From assembly GCF_003610805.1 (NCBI RefSeq), contig NZ_RAPF01000010.1, forward strand, positions 1 through 64,000: a stretch of DNA of 64,000 nt, read 5' to 3'. The position numbers and the translations under genes were made by a program. The notes under the pieces are model-generated. The model was not told the origin of the DNA, did no database searches, and worked only from the letters and a program-made list of their open reading frames with translations. Source of the stretch: Altericroceibacterium spongiae (lineage in GTDB: Bacteria; Pseudomonadota; Alphaproteobacteria; Sphingomonadales; Sphingomonadaceae). This document shows, in pieces, positions 45,306 through 54,131 of the stretch; positions within the stretch are counted from its first letter, which is position 1, and the number at the start of each line of letters is the position of its first letter.

Positions 45306-46832
45306 TCAATTTACTGCATTGGCAATTCGTTGATGACGGCCATGCCCGCCTTGCTCGACTTCGATATCCATGCCCTTTTGTTTGCGGCGCGTCAGCGCTT
45401 CACAGAACAATTCAGACGTAGTGTGATCGACAAATTCGAGCCGCGAGAGATTAAGCTTGAGCCGACCACTATTCGGCAACCGGTCCAGCAAACCCGCAAC
45501 CTTGTGAATAGCCATGGCTGTAGCCTTGCCTTCCAATGCGACTTCATGATCGCCTTCGCCATGCTGACGCTCCTCAATATTGAGGCGCATACGACGGAAT
45601 TGCGGAAGCAGTTCGATCAATGTCATTGCCAAGCCGGCTAAAACGCCAGTTAGCAGATCCACCGTTACGACCAGTGTGAAAGTCACCGCCCAGATTAAGG
45701 CAGGCAACACACCATAATGGGTGAAAAGATGTTGCACATCCCGGAGCTTCACAAGCTTGATACCTGTAATCACCAGCACCCCGCCCAGCGCTGCCGTCGG
45801 CACTTCTGCCAGAATGAACGGCAGCAGCACTACAAAAGCAAGAATCCAGACACCATGCAGGATGGTGGACAACCGGGTCATCGCCCCGGCCTGCACATTG
45901 GCTGAACTGCGAACGATCACACCCGTCATTGGCAAGGCGCCGACAAGACCGCACAAGAAATTACCGATGCCTTGTGCGCTGAGTTCCTTGTTGAACCTAG
46001 ACTGCACGCGATCCTGCATCCGGTCCACAGCCGCCGCCGACAGGAGAGTTTCTGCACTGGCGATGAAAGCGAAAGCAAAGGCGAGACCGATAAGAGCCGG
46101 GTCAGACAGCATCGACAGGCTTTCCATGCTAGTCAGGGTCAGGCCACTGGCAATATTATCCGGCAATTCAATACGCTGAATGGCGAGATCGCCACCCATA
46201 GCAAGCACAGTACCGGCGACCACTCCGACCAGAGCTCCCGGAATCATTTTCAATGGCGAGGGCTTAAACCTGTCCCAACCCATCATGGCTGCTATAGTCA
46301 CAACACCCACGGCCAGTGCAGCCACAGCATCGTCGTTAAGCCCCATAAAAGCACCGGGAATGGCAGCCAGATTGGCCAAACCATCGCTACGCGGACTGTC
46401 ATCAAGCATAACGTGGATCTGTTGCAACACGATCATCGCGCCGATTCCGGCCAGCATCCCATGTATCACTGCCGGTGAAACGCCGCGGAAAAACTGCCCG
46501 AGACGCAACGCGCCACCGGCGAATTGCAATATGCCTGCCAGCAATAGCACGGGGCCGAGCGCAACTAGCCCATGACGCTGGACCATATCGAAAACAAGCA
46601 CGGCGAGGCCGGCAGCGGGACCGCTGACCTGAAGCGGAGAACCGGCAAAACAGCCGACAACGATGCCGCCGATAATACCTGTGACAAGGCCCAGTTCAGG
46701 CGGCACCCCCGAAGCGATGGCGATTCCCAGACAGAGTGGCATAGCGACCAGAAAGACCACGAAGGATGCGGCAAAGTCGCGACCGAACGTGCCCTTAGTC
46801 TGTTCTGTGGAAGAGATATCTGTCGCTGCCAT
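45306..46832 (-). CDS. SulP-family anion transporter, probable bicarbonate transporter
   Basis: A 508-residue inner-membrane protein. The transport part has about 12-14 segments, with the SulP signatures FLVAMPLCLGIAIASG, VSGPAAGLAVLVF and FIASAETLLSAAAVDRM. A C-terminal STAS domain (about 415-495) ends the protein. It is cotranscribed with a beta-carbonic anhydrase whose stop lies 2 bases before its ATG. That pairing suggests Na+-dependent bicarbonate uptake (BicA-like) rather than sulfate transport (inference). Confidence 0.87.
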   Translation of the reverse strand: MAATDISSTEQTKGTFGRDFAASFVVFLVAMPLCLGIAIASGVPPELGLVTGIIGGIVVGCFAGSPLQVSGPAAGLAVLVFDMVQRHGLVALGPVLLLAGILQFAGGALRLGQFFRGVSPAVIHGMLAGIGAMIVLQQIHVMLDDSPRSDGLANLAAIPGAFMGLNDDAVAALAVGVVTIAAMMGWDRFKPSPLKMIPGALVGVVAGTVLAMGGDLAIQRIELPDNIASGLTLTSMESLSMLSDPALIGLAFAFAFIASAETLLSAAAVDRMQDRVQSRFNKELSAQGIGNFLCGLVGALPMTGVIVRSSANVQAGAMTRLSTILHGVWILAFVVLLPFILAEVPTAALGGVLVITGIKLVKLRDVQHLFTHYGVLPALIWAVTFTLVVTVDLLTGVLAGLAMTLIELLPQFRRMRLNIEERQHGEGDHEVALEGKATAMAIHKVAGLLDRLPNSGRLKLNLSRLEFVDHTTSELFCEALTRRKQKGMDIEVEQGGHGRHQRIANAVN

Positions 46833-46834
46833 AA

Positions 46835-47515
46835 TCAGGCCGCCTTCGTAATACGTGATGTCGAGCGCTGGCGCGCGGGGACGGCAACAGGGATATTGTC
46901 CACATCATCCGCATCGCGAAATTCGCCATTGGCATCGAGCGCTTTTATCGTGCCCGTTTCAATGTCGAAGAACCATCCGTGCAAATTCAGTTTCCCTGCT
47001 GCAAGACCTGCGGCGACCGATGGATGGTTCTGAAGATGCACGAGCTGAATAGCGACATTTTCCAGTACCATGGCCTGAACCTGCTCGTTCTGATCGAGAT
47101 GACCGTAACAGGTTCGTACTACTTCATGGGCTGGCTCCGCATGAGCCAGCCACGCTTTCACATTCGGCATCGTATCGAGCGCTTCCGGGGTGAAGAACGC
47201 CTTCATCGCGCCGCAATCGGAATGGCCGCAAATGATGATATCGCTGACACCTAGCGCCACGACCGCATATTCGACCGCAGAAGAAACCCCGCCATTCTTC
47301 ATAGCAAAGGGCGGTACGATATTGCCGGCATTGCGGCAGACAAATAATTCGCCCGGCGCAGATTGCGTAATAAGTTCGGGTACAACCCGGGAGTCGGCGC
47401 AACTAATCATCAGCGTTTTGGGGCTTTGACCATTCCGGGCGAGCCCCTGAAATAGATCACGCTGTCCGGGAAACACATCGCCCTGAAAGCGGGCAACACC
47501 ACCAATGATCTCCAT
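46835..47515 (-). CDS. Beta-class carbonic anhydrase
   Basis: A 226-residue zinc enzyme interconverting CO2 and bicarbonate. Zinc ligands are Cys39 (SCADSRV), His98 and Cys101 (CGHSDCGAM); the Asp41/Arg43 dyad is intact. It has no signal peptide, so it acts in the cytosol. It is the first gene of the operon with SulP. A hydrated-CO2 supply for carboxylation reactions, or pH control, is the likely role. Confidence 0.93.
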   Translation of the reverse strand: MEIIGGVARFQGDVFPGQRDLFQGLARNGQSPKTLMISCADSRVVPELITQSAPGELFVCRNAGNIVPPFAMKNGGVSSAVEYAVVALGVSDIIICGHSDCGAMKAFFTPEALDTMPNVKAWLAHAEPAHEVVRTCYGHLDQNEQVQAMVLENVAIQLVHLQNHPSVAAGLAAGKLNLHGWFFDIETGTIKALDANGEFRDADDVDNIPVAVPARQRSTSRITKAA

Positions 47516-47591
47516 CTTTCAACTCCATTTACTCTCGGCCCATTACGGGCATGTGCAAAGGAAGATAGAAAGCGGACATTGCTGCAACGCA

Positions 47592-48974
47592 TCAAAAGCG
47601 TATCAAAATGTTTCCGTCCTCTTTTTTTAAGCGACTGGTGAAGGATATCCCTTCAATCGGTAGCCTCATCCGTGCAATCAGGCCGCTCTGCGTATTTTCC
47701 AGTTCCAGCGAACCGCCATGTAACGCCACGATCCGGTCCACAACGCTGAGACCCAGCCCCAGCCCCTTTGTATCGCGCGCCCGAGCTGTATCTGCCCGAA
47801 AGAAAGGCTCTGTTACAAGCGGCAACATATCTTCGGGAATACCCGGACCGCGATCCCGAATCTCGATCACTACCTCTTCTCTTTTCTGGAAATAATGAAT
47901 ATCCGCGCGCTCACCATATTTAACAGCATTCTCCACCAGGTTTGTTATTGCCCGGCCCAGCGCACTGATCTGGATAATCGCTTCCAGCCGGGGCGGTCCC
48001 TGCCAACGCACATCGTGTCCGGCCTCTTCAGCGTTGCTGGCAATAGTCTGGATCAGTGCGGCGATATTTGTCCGGGTAGGCGGATCGTTACGAGTGCCAT
48101 CTCCTCCACCAAGATATTCAAGCAGAGAGTCGAGCATCGCCTGCATTTCCTCGACATCGGCGCGCATCGCGGCAGGATCCTCCGGGTGCATTCGTCCATG
48201 CAAGCGCAATTTCAGGCGACTAAGCGGAGTGCGCAGATCATGGCTCACCGCCAGCAAAGCCTGTGTACGGCTTTCCAACAATTCCTCGATCCGATCCTGC
48301 ATGGCGTTGAAAGCGTCGGCCAGCCGTCGCAATTCCTGTGGTCCACTCGATTCGATCATGATTTTCCTGCGCGCAAAGCCGATATTGTCGGTCGCGGCTG
48401 ACAGAGCACGTAATGGAGCGCCCAGCGTGCGCACCAGCAAAGCCGAGACCAATAATACGGCCGCAACCAGGAACAGAAGCGATACCAGCCAGTCAAACGG
48501 GGCATTCCACCGATTAATCGCTTCGCGGGACTGGAAATATATCCAGCCGCCATTCTCCATCTGCAAGGCTCCGATCAACCGGTTCGGTTTACCACCATCC
48601 ACCCCAGTCACACCTAACTGCAACACACGGCCCTGCAAGGATGGCTCCCATGACATGATTTCCTTTTCCGCCACTGCGGAGAGACGTGTCGCCCGCCAGT
48701 CTTTCGGCGCATTGTCCTGCAGGGCGAAACGGACGTGGCGGGTGGACAGGCTCGGTGCGACATAGGGACGGTTATGCCGGGGCGTCAGCCGTAAAACTCG
48801 ATCGGCCACCACCAGTTGCTCGGCCACGCGATGCGCCTGCCCGCTTCGCAGCAATAACCTTTCGGCTTCCCCAAAAAGCAGCAACGTGCCGGCGAACTCG
48901 ACTAGAATGGCCACCAGCAGAACAATCATGACACGCCCGGTCAAACCACGCGGCCATAGGCGGATTCGCTTCAT
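47592..48974 (-). CDS. Sensor histidine kinase, EnvZ-like
   Basis: 460 residues. A transmembrane segment at about 13-35, a periplasmic domain of about 120 residues, a second segment near 160-180, and a HAMP linker (LGAPLRALSAATDNIGF). The phospho-acceptor motif is AVSHDLRTPLSRLKLRL, and the ATPase has LGRAITNLVENAVKYG, IRDRGPGIPEDML and GLGLGLSVVDRI. All catalytic residues are present. It overlaps the response regulator gene by 4 bases. The signal is unknown. Confidence 0.92.
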   Translation of the reverse strand: MKRIRLWPRGLTGRVMIVLLVAILVEFAGTLLLFGEAERLLLRSGQAHRVAEQLVVADRVLRLTPRHNRPYVAPSLSTRHVRFALQDNAPKDWRATRLSAVAEKEIMSWEPSLQGRVLQLGVTGVDGGKPNRLIGALQMENGGWIYFQSREAINRWNAPFDWLVSLLFLVAAVLLVSALLVRTLGAPLRALSAATDNIGFARRKIMIESSGPQELRRLADAFNAMQDRIEELLESRTQALLAVSHDLRTPLSRLKLRLHGRMHPEDPAAMRADVEEMQAMLDSLLEYLGGGDGTRNDPPTRTNIAALIQTIASNAEEAGHDVRWQGPPRLEAIIQISALGRAITNLVENAVKYGERADIHYFQKREEVVIEIRDRGPGIPEDMLPLVTEPFFRADTARARDTKGLGLGLSVVDRIVALHGGSLELENTQSGLIARMRLPIEGISFTSRLKKEDGNILIRF

Positions 48975-49669
48975 TCGCGTTCGATCGCGGGAGTAAACAT
49001 ATACCCCGCCCCGCGTACCGTCTTGATAAGAGACTGTCCGTCATAAGCCCCCAGTTTGGCACGCAGACGGCTGACCAGCACATCAACACTCCGATCTGAT
49101 GCACTGGAAAAGCGTTCACGCGACTGCTCGAGCAGAAAATCCCTGCTCACCACACGCTGCGCAGATTCGGCCAGAGTGAGCAGCAGGTCATATTCTGCAC
49201 CTGAAAGCGGCACCTGCGTTCCTTCAGGTGTCATCAGTTCGCGCCGATCCCGATCGATAGTCCAGCCTTCAAAACGGATGCGACTGGTGCGCGGTCCGGA
49301 AGCCACTTCGCCATTCACACGTCGCAACACCGCACGTACTCTAGCGACCAGTTCATCTGGACCGAAAGGTTTGGAGAGATAATCGTCTGCTCCCAGTTCC
49401 AACCCGATAATCCGGTCGGTTTCCTGCGCCCTGGCACTGATGATAATGATCGGAATCGCACTGCGAGCACGCAGCCAACGACAAATATCAAGACCATTCG
49501 TGCCCGGCAGCATGATATCGAGTACGACAAGCTGCACATCTTCTGCCTCGATAATCGGACGCATTTCTGCCGCCGTCGCAACGCCCACAACTTCAAAGCC
49601 GTGATCGCGCAATGTTCGCGCAATTAGCAGGCGAAGGGGGCCATCATCTTCGACGATCAGAATTTTCAT
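48971..49669 (-). CDS. OmpR/PhoB-family response regulator
   Basis: A 232-residue two-domain regulator. The receiver has the acidic pair in IVEDDGP, phospho-acceptor Asp in LVVLDIMLPGTNG and Lys in LSKPFGPDEL. The winged-helix DNA-binding domain contains LSGAEYDLLLTLAE and RSVDVLVSRLRAKLG. The start at 49669 is the normal family N-terminus; a longer frame upstream is not expected to be used. It is the first gene of the operon with the sensor kinase, divergent from the TonB receptor and PhoD phosphatase, which may be its targets (inference). Confidence 0.93.
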   Translation of the reverse strand: MKILIVEDDGPLRLLIARTLRDHGFEVVGVATAAEMRPIIEAEDVQLVVLDIMLPGTNGLDICRWLRARSAIPIIIISARAQETDRIIGLELGADDYLSKPFGPDELVARVRAVLRRVNGEVASGPRTSRIRFEGWTIDRDRRELMTPEGTQVPLSGAEYDLLLTLAESAQRVVSRDFLLEQSRERFSSASDRSVDVLVSRLRAKLGAYDGQSLIKTVRGAGYMFTPAIERE

Positions 49670-49970
49670 GTGCTGCCATACTGCTTGGGTCGGACAGCGA
49701 ATTGTGCATTTCCAGTACACAATGCAAGCTTTGCAGTATCAAATCCTCGATAGCCCAGTCGATTTTTCAGCTAACCCGCTATTCGTATCACGCCAGATCG
49801 ACCGATAAAGGGCCCCTTGCCCGACGGCTTTGGCCAGATTGTTTCACTTGGGTGCAAATAGCGTCACACCAATGCCAAAAATACGTCACCCAAATTTCAT
49901 GGCGAGGCCATCAAGATGTAATCAATTGCTCGCAATGGACGTGGCAACACCATTCAGGGGGGAAATTCAC
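49670..49970. other. Divergent control region between two-component system and TonB receptor
   Basis: 301 bases, non-coding. Contains the tandem Pho-box-like repeats at 49861-49900 and a strong GGGGGGA ribosome site before the receptor. Confidence 0.5.
49861..49900 (+). promoter_or_regulatory. Candidate tandem Pho boxes (11-base period)
   Basis: Four 7-base units begin at 49861, 49872, 49883 and 49894: GCGTCAC, ATGCCAA, ACGTCAC and ATTTCAT, separated by 4 bases each. The second pair matches the PhoB consensus CTGTCAT-N4-CTGTCAT at 10 of 14 positions. They lie 71 bases before a TonB receptor followed by a PhoD phosphatase. Confidence 0.45.
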
Positions 49971-52337
49971 ATGCGCCGACTCACCGCTACTACCGTTCTG
50001 CTGTGCGGAGCTTCGGTACTGCCATCCATGGTACAAGCTGCAACAGCAGCCGATTCTATCGATAACCTCGCCCCGAACGACAATACGATTATTGTAACCG
50101 CACAGAAAATCGAACAGCGGGAAATCGACGTGCCTATTACCATCTCCGCCACCAGCGGAGAACAGATGAAAGAACTGGGCGTCACCGATCTCGATGAATT
50201 GTCCAACTATGTTCCTGGTCTTAACATTCAGGAACAAAGCGCCAATAATCCTGGCATCGTCATCCGCGGTATCACCTCCGATAGCGGATCATCGCAACAG
50301 GCCGCCCGTGTCACGCTATATTACAATGGCGTCGATATTTCCCGCTCGCGCGGAGCCTATCAGGGCATTTACGATATGGAGCGGATTGAGGTCATCAAGG
50401 GCCCGCAGGCTACTTTGTTCGGCACCGCATCCACTGTCGGCGCTGTAAGCCTTGTCTCCGCCAAGCCGCGCGAAGGCTTTTCCGGAGAACTCTCCGGTTC
50501 TTACGGCAATTACGATGCCACCACCCTGTCCGGCTTTCTCAATGCCGGCAATGACGTGCTGGCCGGACGTGTTGCCTTCGAATGGCAGAAGCGCGACGGC
50601 TACGTGAACAATCTGTCTGAAACGCAGGACGATCTCTATGCCAAGGATCAGCTCGGTATTCGCGGATCATTGCGTTTCACGCCGAATGACGATGTCACCG
50701 CCGATCTGATCGTCACCTATGATCGACAGCGCAATTCCGGCACGCCTTTTATTTCCGGTACGTTCCCGACCGCTACAGGTCGCGCCAATCCTTTCGGCGA
50801 TGCCAATCTCAGCGGCTCACCTCTGTCACAGCAAGTGCTTGGCAATGACGAATTGGGCCTCCATCGCGATGTCTACGATGTCAATCTGACCGTCTCGGCT
50901 GCTCTTGATGACAACTGGACTATGTCCATGGTCAATGGTTATCGCGATTTCGACGCACGCGAAGTTTTCGACGCCGACGGCTCGGCGGCCTGGTTCCTCG
51001 AATTCGCCGAGCAAGCCAAGGGCTGGCAGATCAACCACGAGACGCGCTTTACTTACGATAGCGATATATTGCGCGCATCTCTGGGCTGGAATCTGTTTCA
51101 CGAAGACAGTTCCACTCGTGTGCCCTTCTCTTCAGAAGAAGGGACTTTTGTTGGATGCGCCCGCAATATGCTGCTTGGCCTTGTACCTGCCGCCCAAAGA
51201 CCGGCGATCGAAGCCATGCTGCCCGATCTAGCCTGCGTCGCGTCCGATGGCAGCGTACCGGCCTCTCAGATGACTCCACTGCTGACCGGTGCTTTCCTTG
51301 GCACACCGATCCAACAATTGCCCTATCAGGCCTTTTTTGAAAATCAGGGTCGCAACAGCAGCTATTCGGTTTTTGCCGATGCAACCTATCTTCCCATGCC
51401 CGCACTGGAGCTCACGGCCGGTGCACGCGTATTATACGAAAAACGCAATTCAGGCTATGTCGCTTCAGCCCCCGCCTCCGTCCTGTTGAGCGCGATGGGC
51501 ATGCCGCTGCCGCTAATTCCCAGCCTAGGCGATACAGCAGGCAGCACTTTCGGCGATGAAGATGGCTATTGGGCAGTTCTCCCGCGCTTCAATGCGCTTT
51601 ATCACATCACGCCGGATGTGAATGTCTATGCGACAATTTCGAAGGGTCGCCGTTCGCCCACAGTGAGTGTCTCAGCGACCAGTTCAGGCACACCCGTCTT
51701 CGACGAAGTTCCCGCAGAAATCGTATGGAATTATGAAGGCGGCATTAAACTAGCAACCCAACGTGTTTCAGCGTCCTTTGGTGTCTATTACCAGAAGTAT
51801 GACAATTTCCAGGTGAGCCGGATCATTGATGGACGCTCGATCACCGAGAGTGCCGGCTCAGCAGGTAATTTCGGCGTCGAGGCCGAATTGTCCGTCCGCC
51901 CGACTGAGTGGCTGAATCTGTTCGGTAATCTCGGCTATATTGACGGCGGAATCGACAATAAGGAGGAAAACGGCGTCTATGCCGGTGATCATTTCCGCCT
52001 TCAGCCGGAATGGCAATGGGCCGCCGGTTTCACTGTCAATGCTCCACTCGGCAACGGCATGCGCTTCTTCGCCACACCCTCCGTCACCTATCGTAGCAAG
52101 ATTTACTTCGAAGTGCCCAATTCAGAACTTATCAGTCAGGATGCTGTGACACTCGTCAATGCACGTGCAGGGGTTAGTTTCGCCGAAGACCGTTTCGAAC
52201 TGGCCGCTTTCGGACGCAATATCACCAATAAGGACTATCTGCTCGATGCAGGGAATACTGGCGGTAGCTTCGGCGTACCTACATTTATCCCGGCCGAGCC
52301 GCGCTTCTATGGCGTAGAACTGACCGCGCGTTTCTGA
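49971..52337 (+). CDS. TonB-dependent outer-membrane receptor
   Basis: 788 residues. A signal peptide (ATTVLLCGASVLPSMVQA) precedes a TonB-box-like stretch (NTIIVTAQ), a plug domain (GVTDLDELSNYVPGLNIQE, then RGIT) with MERIEVIKGPQATLFGTA, and a C-terminal 22-strand barrel ending ELTARF with the terminal aromatic. The family imports siderophores, vitamins or organic compounds. Here the operon-like partner is a PhoD phosphatase, so a phosphate-containing or phosphodiester ligand is possible (inference). A GGGGGGA ribosome site lies before ATG 49971. Confidence 0.92.
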   Translation: MRRLTATTVLLCGASVLPSMVQAATAADSIDNLAPNDNTIIVTAQKIEQREIDVPITISATSGEQMKELGVTDLDELSNYVPGLNIQEQSANNPGIVIRGITSDSGSSQQAARVTLYYNGVDISRSRGAYQGIYDMERIEVIKGPQATLFGTASTVGAVSLVSAKPREGFSGELSGSYGNYDATTLSGFLNAGNDVLAGRVAFEWQKRDGYVNNLSETQDDLYAKDQLGIRGSLRFTPNDDVTADLIVTYDRQRNSGTPFISGTFPTATGRANPFGDANLSGSPLSQQVLGNDELGLHRDVYDVNLTVSAALDDNWTMSMVNGYRDFDAREVFDADGSAAWFLEFAEQAKGWQINHETRFTYDSDILRASLGWNLFHEDSSTRVPFSSEEGTFVGCARNMLLGLVPAAQRPAIEAMLPDLACVASDGSVPASQMTPLLTGAFLGTPIQQLPYQAFFENQGRNSSYSVFADATYLPMPALELTAGARVLYEKRNSGYVASAPASVLLSAMGMPLPLIPSLGDTAGSTFGDEDGYWAVLPRFNALYHITPDVNVYATISKGRRSPTVSVSATSSGTPVFDEVPAEIVWNYEGGIKLATQRVSASFGVYYQKYDNFQVSRIIDGRSITESAGSAGNFGVEAELSVRPTEWLNLFGNLGYIDGGIDNKEENGVYAGDHFRLQPEWQWAAGFTVNAPLGNGMRFFATPSVTYRSKIYFEVPNSELISQDAVTLVNARAGVSFAEDRFELAAFGRNITNKDYLLDAGNTGGSFGVPTFIPAEPRFYGVELTARF

Positions 52338-52365
52338 ATTCTGTCGAGCAGAAGGAATCTAAATC

Positions 52366-53991
52366 ATGAATTTCTCGGTAGACCGCAGAGCGCTGGTCAA
52401 AACCGGTCTTCTGGGACTCGGAGCGCTTTCCATGCCCGGCACTGCAGCGATCCTCACCGCACAGGGCTTCACCCACGGTGTTGCGAGCGGGGAACCGAGT
52501 CAGAACAGCGTGCTTCTCTGGACGCGCTATGCCGCCGCTAACGATACGCGCTTACGTGCCGAATTGGCTCGCGATATAAACTTTACGCATATCGTTGGCG
52601 GCGGCGATGTCACCGCACGTGGCGAAACCGATCATACAGCCAAGATCACGATTGGCGATTTACCTGCCAATAGCTGGCTCTATTATCGCTTTGTCGCGCC
52701 CGACGGATCGATGAGCCGTATCGGTCGCACCCGTACCCTGCCGCAAGGCGATGTCAGTCGCTTCGGCATCGGCTTATTTTCATGCTCCAATATGGGCTTT
52801 GGCTGGTTCAACGCCTATGGGCATGCCGCAAAACGCAACGATATCGACCTGATGATTCATGTCGGCGATTACTTTTACGAATATAATCCCGGCAAATATC
52901 CCGACCCTTCGCAAGCCGTTCCGGGGCGCATACTACAACCCGATCATGAAACGGTGACACTGGCCGATTATCGGTTGCGTTACGCCGCCTATCGTCTCGA
53001 TGAGGATTTGCAAGCGCTCCATGCGGCATTCCCGATGATTGCACGTTGGGACGATCATGAAAGCGCTAATGACAGCTGGAAAGGCGGTGCCGAAAATCAC
53101 CAGCCGGACAGCGAAGGCGGATGGTCAGTTCGCAAAGCAGCCGCCGAAAGAGCCTATCGTGAATGGCTGCCCGTCTCAGACAGACCTTGGGACAGCTATC
53201 AGATCGGAACGCTAGCCACGATTTTTCTGCCCGAAACGCGCCTCACTGCACGGACACAACAGGTCGATCTGGCATCCGCCCTAAAGGGTAAAAGCGATAT
53301 TCAGGCCGCACTCACGCGCTTCCGCGACACGGTCTGGCTTGATCCGTCGCATCGACTAATGGGAGCGGATCAGGAAAAGTGGCTGTTTGACGGTTTAGCC
53401 CAATCCAAAAAGTCGGGGACCCAATGGCAGATATTGGCACAACAGGTGGTAATGGGCCCGCTTTCCGCACCGTCGGCGCTGACCGACTGGTTGCCTGCCG
53501 ATGCCCCAGCCTATGTGCGCCAGCGTGCAATGGTCGGCCTAGCAGCAGCCAAAGCCGGACTGCCTTTCAATTTCGATTCTTGGGACGGCTATCCAGTTGA
53601 TCGCAACCGGCTCTATGAAGCAGCACTGGGCGCTGATGCCGATCTGATCGTACTAGCTGGGGATAGCCATAACGCATGGGGTAACAATCTCCTTCACGGC
53701 ACGGATAGAGTGGGTGTCGAATTTGCCGGACACAGCGTCACATCGCCGGGTTATGAAGCTTACTTCCAAGCGGTCTCGCCCACCCGTACGGCCAAGGCTC
53801 TGATAGAAACCAATCCCGGCCTCGCCTTTTGCGATACCAGCCGCCGCGGCTATGTCTCGCTCGATGTCAAACCCGACGCAGTGGACGGCACTTGGCACTT
53901 CATGTCCACTATCCGTGAACACAACCTGGCGCTGGATACCAGTAAAAATATGCGCGTGCGCCCCGGTGTCCGCATGCTCGAAGAAATCTGA
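52366..53991 (+). CDS. phoD: PhoD-family alkaline phosphatase/phosphodiesterase
   Basis: 541 residues. The N-terminus (VDRRALVKTGLLGLGAL) is a twin-arginine signal, so export is folded through Tat. Domain order: N-terminal Fn3-like domain (SGEPSQNSVLLWTR), then the PhoD metallophosphatase core with metal-site motifs MIHVGDYFYEY, IARWDDHESANDSW, and C-terminal VLAGDSHNAWGNNL. PhoD enzymes use Ca2+ and Fe3+ and hydrolyse phosphodiesters and monoesters. It lies 28 bases after the TonB receptor, likely cotranscribed, and a terminator follows. Confidence 0.9.
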   Translation: MNFSVDRRALVKTGLLGLGALSMPGTAAILTAQGFTHGVASGEPSQNSVLLWTRYAAANDTRLRAELARDINFTHIVGGGDVTARGETDHTAKITIGDLPANSWLYYRFVAPDGSMSRIGRTRTLPQGDVSRFGIGLFSCSNMGFGWFNAYGHAAKRNDIDLMIHVGDYFYEYNPGKYPDPSQAVPGRILQPDHETVTLADYRLRYAAYRLDEDLQALHAAFPMIARWDDHESANDSWKGGAENHQPDSEGGWSVRKAAAERAYREWLPVSDRPWDSYQIGTLATIFLPETRLTARTQQVDLASALKGKSDIQAALTRFRDTVWLDPSHRLMGADQEKWLFDGLAQSKKSGTQWQILAQQVVMGPLSAPSALTDWLPADAPAYVRQRAMVGLAAAKAGLPFNFDSWDGYPVDRNRLYEAALGADADLIVLAGDSHNAWGNNLLHGTDRVGVEFAGHSVTSPGYEAYFQAVSPTRTAKALIETNPGLAFCDTSRRGYVSLDVKPDAVDGTWHFMSTIREHNLALDTSKNMRVRPGVRMLEEI

Positions 53992-54012
53992 TTCCCATCC
54001 CCCTGAAGACTG

Positions 54013-54049
54013 GGCGGCCTTTCCTCCCGCAGGACGGGCCGCCTTTATT
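54013..54049 (+). terminator. Terminator after phoD
   Basis: GGCGGCC and GGCCGCC pair around an 18-base loop, followed by TTTATTT. Confidence 0.7.
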
Positions 54050-54131
54050 TAATACACCCGAGCGGTCGTTTTTTCCGGAAAACCGCAAGGAGTGGCTTGG
54101 GCCTGACCGAATTGGCCGCTATCAGCTTCGC

